A stretch of DNA of 64,000 bases, taken from positions 19,457,780 to 19,521,779 of the forward strand of contig NC_067291.1 of NCBI RefSeq assembly GCF_020740795.1, read 5' to 3'. Each line of letters begins with the position of its first letter. Within the stretch, counting starts at the first letter, position 1. The stretch comes from Apus apus. Its lineage: Eukaryota; Chordata; Aves; Apodiformes; Apodidae. Both the position numbers and the translations under genes were made by a program. Below the pieces are notes generated by a model. It had not been told where the DNA came from. It saw only the letters and a list, made by a program, of their open reading frames with translations, and made no database searches. Below, in pieces: positions 62,001 through 64,000 of this stretch.

Positions 62001-63995
62001 TGAAGCATTACAGGTAATCTGACAGAAGCATTTCTCTTCTCTGTGCTCCTACCAAATTGTGCAGGTGTTACATGCTGTAATGATGTTTTTCTTGGCAAAA
62101 AAAAAAGACAGCTAAAACTATTAATAAAGTTAAGTCTGTGAGAGCAGGTCAAGTTCTGCCTTGAAGGAATATGTTCACTTCCTGTCAAAACTGCATCACC
62201 TTGAGGTAATAAAACTTAGTTCTGAATTTGGGCCACAGTCCAGGTACCCTGAGCGTTGATAGAAAACTTCTTTGCTTTTTTCTGCTAAATTAAGGTTCGT
62301 ATTAGGGGTATAAATTGTCATAGCCCATGTGGCTGTGTTGGATCGATGGCTATATATAACTCTGAGAAGAGTACCAAGGAGAGCTTTTCAGCAAATAGTG
62401 AATTGTGATGATTCACCTGCCATTGCTGGAGAAAGAAGAAACATGGTTTTGTTCATTCCTGGCCATTTTTACCTTGTAATGTTAGATACTTCTTCACAGC
62501 CAAGAAGTAAATTCCATTTTTTTCTGATACATGAATATTTGTGTACATCTTGGGTTTGCTTTTACTCTTCGTACTAGAGATTCTCTATATAAATGACCCC
62601 CAAGTGGGTCTTTGATCAGGAAATAAACATAATTCTCAGTATTTCATAGAATCATAGAATGGCTTGGGTTGGAAGGGACCTTGAAGATTCAAGGGTTCCA
62701 GCCCCCCTGCATGGGCAGGGACAATATTTGTTTTGATGCTTCTCATTGTGGGTTTCTTTTTCCTTTCTATAAAGTTATTGGAGTTGCCGGTCTCTTTGGA
62801 TGGCCCCTGAAGGAGTATTTCTGTTGATGGCTTGTCAGGAGCAGATTGCTGTTCTAACACAACTGTCTTGCTGCAGGACTATAGAGTTGTTGTGCGTATT
62901 GATTCTTGGGAATCAAGTTCTCTATATCCAAATGGACACTTCGTGAGAGTTCTAGGAAGAATTGGAGATCTTGAGGGGGAAATTGCAGCTATTCTGGTGG
63001 AGAACAGCATCTGTGTTGCCCCTTTCTCAGAAATCCAGGTTAGTCTTTGTGATTAGGTACATTTTCTGTTTATTTCCAGGGTCTTGTTTCTCAAGGAGCA
63101 GGACCCTCCTACAGGTGAATGACTTAGTTGCTGGCAGGTGTTTGAAAGCTGAAAATTATTTATAGATTATTTTTCTGGGATTACTTTTGGATCAGTGGTT
63201 CTACAGATACCACAAATTTTCAAGTCAAGAGTGATTTGAGGACAATCTTTTCCATGAGGAGAAGGTTCCAAAATTACTTCTAATACAAGGTAGACTTTTA
63301 AGGTATTAGTGTCTCTAGTATGTGTTTATGGTACTGATTGTAAAGGCCCAGACCTACTGAAATAATTGTCTTGAATCCTTTTGTCTTCAGCCAGGAGAGG
63401 AACCACCTTTCATAGATAAGTATTTTGATTGTACCTATAATTAACTGTAAGAAAAAGAAGTAAAAACCCAGTATATGGTGGTGATGTTTGCCAGGGCTGC
63501 ATTATCACCACAATAACAGTTGCTAATAATATGCATAGTATTCATTTCAGTTCTCTTTCATACTTGCTGTGAAGTAAATGTAATTGACTTGGGAACTGCA
63601 GGGAAAGAAGAATTTGTCTAGGATGGAAGAGAACACAGAAGATTTCATGGCATAGAAAAGGAAAAACTAATTAAGTCTAATTTGTTGCTTTTTTTTTTTT
63701 AGAAAAAAAGATACAATTTTATGTTCATCCCTCATGTTTTTGTACAGATGAGTGAAATGCCCATGAGTTCTTCAAAGAATCCATGGAAAGTGAATCCAGA
63801 GGAGGAAAACAACCGTCTTGACTTGAGAGATACACACTTGATCTTTAGCATTGATCCAAAAGGCTGCCAGGACGTGGATGACGCGCTCTCCATTAGAGCT
63901 CTGCCCAATGGGAACCTGGAGTTAGGTGTCCACATTGCAGATGTGACCCATTTTGTGGCAGCAAATTCTTACACGGATGTTGAGGCCAGAGCAAG
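52880..63995 (+). CDS. DIS3L: DIS3L, DIS3-like exosome 3'-5' exoribonuclease (10 exons, 3'-partial)
   Basis: Join: 52880-53009, 55570-55723, 56354-56482, 57134-57269, 58176-58352, 59266-59344, 60259-60438, 61844-62013, 62877-63038, 63748-63995. The 1565 nt stay in frame across nine GT-AG introns and encode about half of the roughly 1050-residue family length. In order there are CR3 cysteines C32/C37/C41, a PIN domain (about 50-185), two cold-shock domains (about 225-330 and 330-440), and the RNB start with D475, D481, D483 and D484. The close match to vertebrate DIS3L, as recalled, includes '[17 protein letters not shown]' and '[18 protein letters not shown]'. DIS3L is the cytoplasmic exosome catalytic subunit, degrading RNA 3' to 5' through RNB. 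Its PIN is inactive: here the catalytic Glu and one Asp positions are A87 and T137, while D59 and D163 remain. DIS3 is excluded by these residues. The remaining RNB and S1 exons lie beyond the right edge. Confidence 0.96.
53010..55569 (+). other. DIS3L: DIS3L intron 1
   Basis: A 2.56-kb intron with GTGAGG donor and TATTTTAG acceptor. The first 400 bases are strongly G-rich and part of the CpG island; the rest is AT-rich. I see no transposon or extra exon in it. Confidence 0.85.
55570..55723 (+). CDS. DIS3L: DIS3L coding exon 2 (PIN domain start)
   Basis: Residues 44-94 plus two bases, completing Asp44 with the last base of exon 1. It encodes the first half of the PIN domain: D59 in 'VVPDCK' keeps one metal-binding acid, while 'CQAVQ' has A87 where DIS3 has its catalytic Glu. 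Acceptor CTATTTTAG, donor CAG|GTATTT. Confidence 0.95.
56354..56482 (+). CDS. DIS3L: DIS3L coding exon 3 (PIN domain)
   Basis: Completes Arg95 and continues to part of Arg138, through '[20 protein letters not shown]'. T137 near the end takes the place of a catalytic Asp of DIS3. Acceptor TTCCAG, donor CAG|GTTTGT. The preceding intron (55724-56353) shows nothing notable. Confidence 0.95.
57134..57269 (+). CDS. DIS3L: DIS3L coding exon 4 (PIN domain end)
   Basis: Residues 138-183, '[13 protein letters not shown]' through '[11 protein letters not shown]', with D163 retained at the last PIN acid position. Acceptor CTTTTCCAG, donor AAG|GTAACA, ending in phase 0. The preceding intron (56483-57133) has no recognisable repeat. 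The longer open frame at 56913-57335 includes intron sequence. Confidence 0.95.
57270..58175 (+). other. DIS3L: DIS3L intron 4 with a CR1 stub
   Basis: It carries a very short antisense CR1 tail at 57431-57479, a 13-base direct duplication (57467-57479 and 57590-57602) and an overlapping small hairpin (57595-57615). A 64-codon frame at 57823-58017 has no recognisable domain. Confidence 0.8.
57431..57479 (-). mobile_element. CR1 LINE 3' stub
   Basis: Only about 50 bases of the reversed CR1 tail remain ('tcatagaatggtttgggt', 'tggaaggggccttaaagatc'). It is antisense to DIS3L. Confidence 0.9.
58176..58352 (+). CDS. DIS3L: DIS3L coding exon 5
   Basis: Residues 184-242: '[20 protein letters not shown]', a charged Arg/Glu-rich linker, and '[20 protein letters not shown]' that opens the first cold-shock region. 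It links PIN to CSD1. Acceptor GCATACAG, donor CAG|GTAATG; 59 complete codons. Confidence 0.95.
58353..59265 (+). other. DIS3L: DIS3L intron 5
   Basis: A 0.9-kb intron with a purine-rich stretch at about 58438-58520. No repeat element or RNA gene was recognised. Confidence 0.8.
59266..59344 (+). CDS. DIS3L: DIS3L coding exon 6 (CSD1)
   Basis: Residues 243-268 plus one base, '[20 protein letters not shown]', part of the first cold-shock domain. At 79 nt it is the smallest exon here; skipping it would shift the frame. Acceptor TTCTTTTAG, donor ACAG|GTGAAA. Confidence 0.95.
59345..60258 (+). other. DIS3L: DIS3L intron 6
   Basis: A 0.9-kb intron. Open frames at 59559-59838 on both strands have no recognisable domain. 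No transposon was recognised. Confidence 0.8.
60259..60438 (+). CDS. DIS3L: DIS3L coding exon 7 (CSD1)
   Basis: Residues 269-328 plus one base, including '[16 protein letters not shown]', a signature of the RNase II/DIS3 cold-shock region, and ending in 'GDPMPTG'. Acceptor AAATGTAG, donor CCCACAG|GTAATG. A CR1 fragment begins about 11 bases after the exon. Confidence 0.95.
60439..61843 (+). other. DIS3L: DIS3L intron 7
   Basis: A 1.4-kb intron, about a third of it CR1. A run of C then T (about 61078-61100) forms a homopyrimidine tract. Two acceptor-like AGs lie near its end, at 61820 and 61843. Confidence 0.85.
60449..60870 (-). mobile_element. CR1 LINE 3' fragment (longest in window)
   Basis: About 420 bases of reversed CR1 3' sequence: a degraded tail ('atagaatcatcaaggttgga'), then 'gaacagctccagggatggtg', 'ggcagcctgttccaaggcct', a 'tttcctcttgtcctatcagg' section, 'ctacaacctcctttcaggta' and 'ctcttctccaggctcaacag'. 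It is antisense to DIS3L and starts almost at the exon 7 donor. Open frames over it are repeat-derived. Confidence 0.95.
61844..62013 (+). CDS. DIS3L: DIS3L coding exon 8 (CSD2)
   Basis: Residues 329-385, '[20 protein letters not shown]' to '[11 protein letters not shown]', the start of the second cold-shock domain. The start is set by frame continuity and by the conserved 'MPTG-(K/R)-VVGI' junction. The acceptor TATTAAAAG is weak, and the exon begins with GTAAAG. Donor CAG|GTAATC. At 170 nt, skipping it would shift the frame. Confidence 0.92.
62014..62876 (+). other. DIS3L: DIS3L intron 8
   Basis: A 0.86-kb intron containing a short antisense CR1 fragment near 62.65 kb. An 82-codon frame at 62329-62577 has no recognisable domain. 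Confidence 0.85.
62643..62724 (-). mobile_element. CR1 LINE 3' stub
   Basis: About 80 bases of well-preserved reversed CR1 tail: 'tcatagaatcatagaatggc', 'ttgggttggaagggacctt' and a 'ccctgcatgggcagggaca' section. The preserved tail suggests a relatively young copy. It is antisense to DIS3L. Confidence 0.95.
62877..63038 (+). CDS. DIS3L: DIS3L coding exon 9 (CSD2)
   Basis: Residues 386-439, '[20 protein letters not shown]' to 'APFSEIQ', the rest of the second cold-shock domain; 54 full codons. Acceptor CTTGCTGCAG, donor CAG|GTTAGT. Confidence 0.95.
63039..63747 (+). other. DIS3L: DIS3L intron 9
   Basis: A 0.7-kb intron. It ends with a T12 tract followed by AG at 63701-63702, and then the inferred acceptor TTTTTGTACAG at 63747. 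No repeat element was recognised. Confidence 0.85.
63748..63995 (+). CDS. DIS3L: DIS3L coding exon 10 (RNB domain start)
   Basis: Residues 440-521 plus two bases. It opens the catalytic RNB domain: '[15 protein letters not shown]' carries D475, D481, D483 and D484, matching the four metal-binding aspartates of E. coli RNase II (D201, D207, D209, D210). D483 corresponds to the residue whose mutation to Asn kills activity in the family. '[14 protein letters not shown]' follows. The donor AAG|GTAAA is at the window edge and the rest of the domain is outside. Confidence 0.95.
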
Positions 63996-64000
63996 GTAAA

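Noticed and set aside
63721..63747. Methionine at 63721 as a start of a separate protein
   Set aside because: It lies in intron 9 sequence that is merely open in frame with exon 10; the CSD2-RNB continuity shows this is an internal exon. The possible alternative acceptor is reported as a finding instead.
1..64000. CRISPR array, operon, phage or bacterial mobile element
   Set aside because: The sequence has spliced exons and CR1 LINEs and is plainly vertebrate nuclear DNA; no regularly spaced repeat-spacer pattern was seen.

Overview
This window looks like a bird nuclear genome, or a closely related sauropsid. It is AT-rich and sparsely genic, with split genes whose introns have GT-AG borders, two CpG-rich promoter regions, and interspersed repeats that are nearly all 3' fragments of CR1 LINEs. 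Their hallmark tail is a short run reading roughly 'tcatagaatggtttgggt' followed by 'tggaaggg'. I see no mammalian-type SINEs or L1 elements. The species cannot be fixed from the window.

Right part (about 52.4-64.0 kb): a promoter CpG island and the first ten coding exons of DIS3L, the cytoplasmic exosome-associated 3'-5' exoribonuclease of the RNase II/RNB family, on the + strand. The exons join in frame into about 521 residues. They hold the N-terminal CR3 cysteines, a PIN domain lacking two catalytic acids, two cold-shock domains, and the start of the RNB domain with its aspartate cluster. The gene runs off the right edge. Three antisense CR1 fragments lie in its introns. A perfect 11-copy 10-bp tandem repeat sits directly upstream of the start codon.

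Middle (about 37.2-38.4 kb): a second CpG island with no convincing protein. A consensus 5' splice site on the minus strand at 37808 suggests a non-coding first exon of a leftward gene. In human, the leftward neighbour of DIS3L is MEGF11, transcribed away from it, so this is probably the MEGF11 promoter and the sequence to its left would be MEGF11 intron 1. No MEGF11 coding exon was recognised, so the name rests on synteny.

Left part (1-37.2 kb) and the interval 38.4-52.4 kb: AT-rich non-coding DNA with several CR1 fragments, homopolymer and A/C-rich simple repeats, and a few symmetric sequences. The many short open frames there look like chance.

No new multi-gene system was found. The points most worth a second look concern DIS3L: the 5'UTR minisatellite, a CR1 about 11 bp past an exon donor, an exon beginning with a donor-like GTAAAG behind a decoy acceptor, and an in-frame 45-nt alternative acceptor at the PIN/CSD-to-RNB linker exon.
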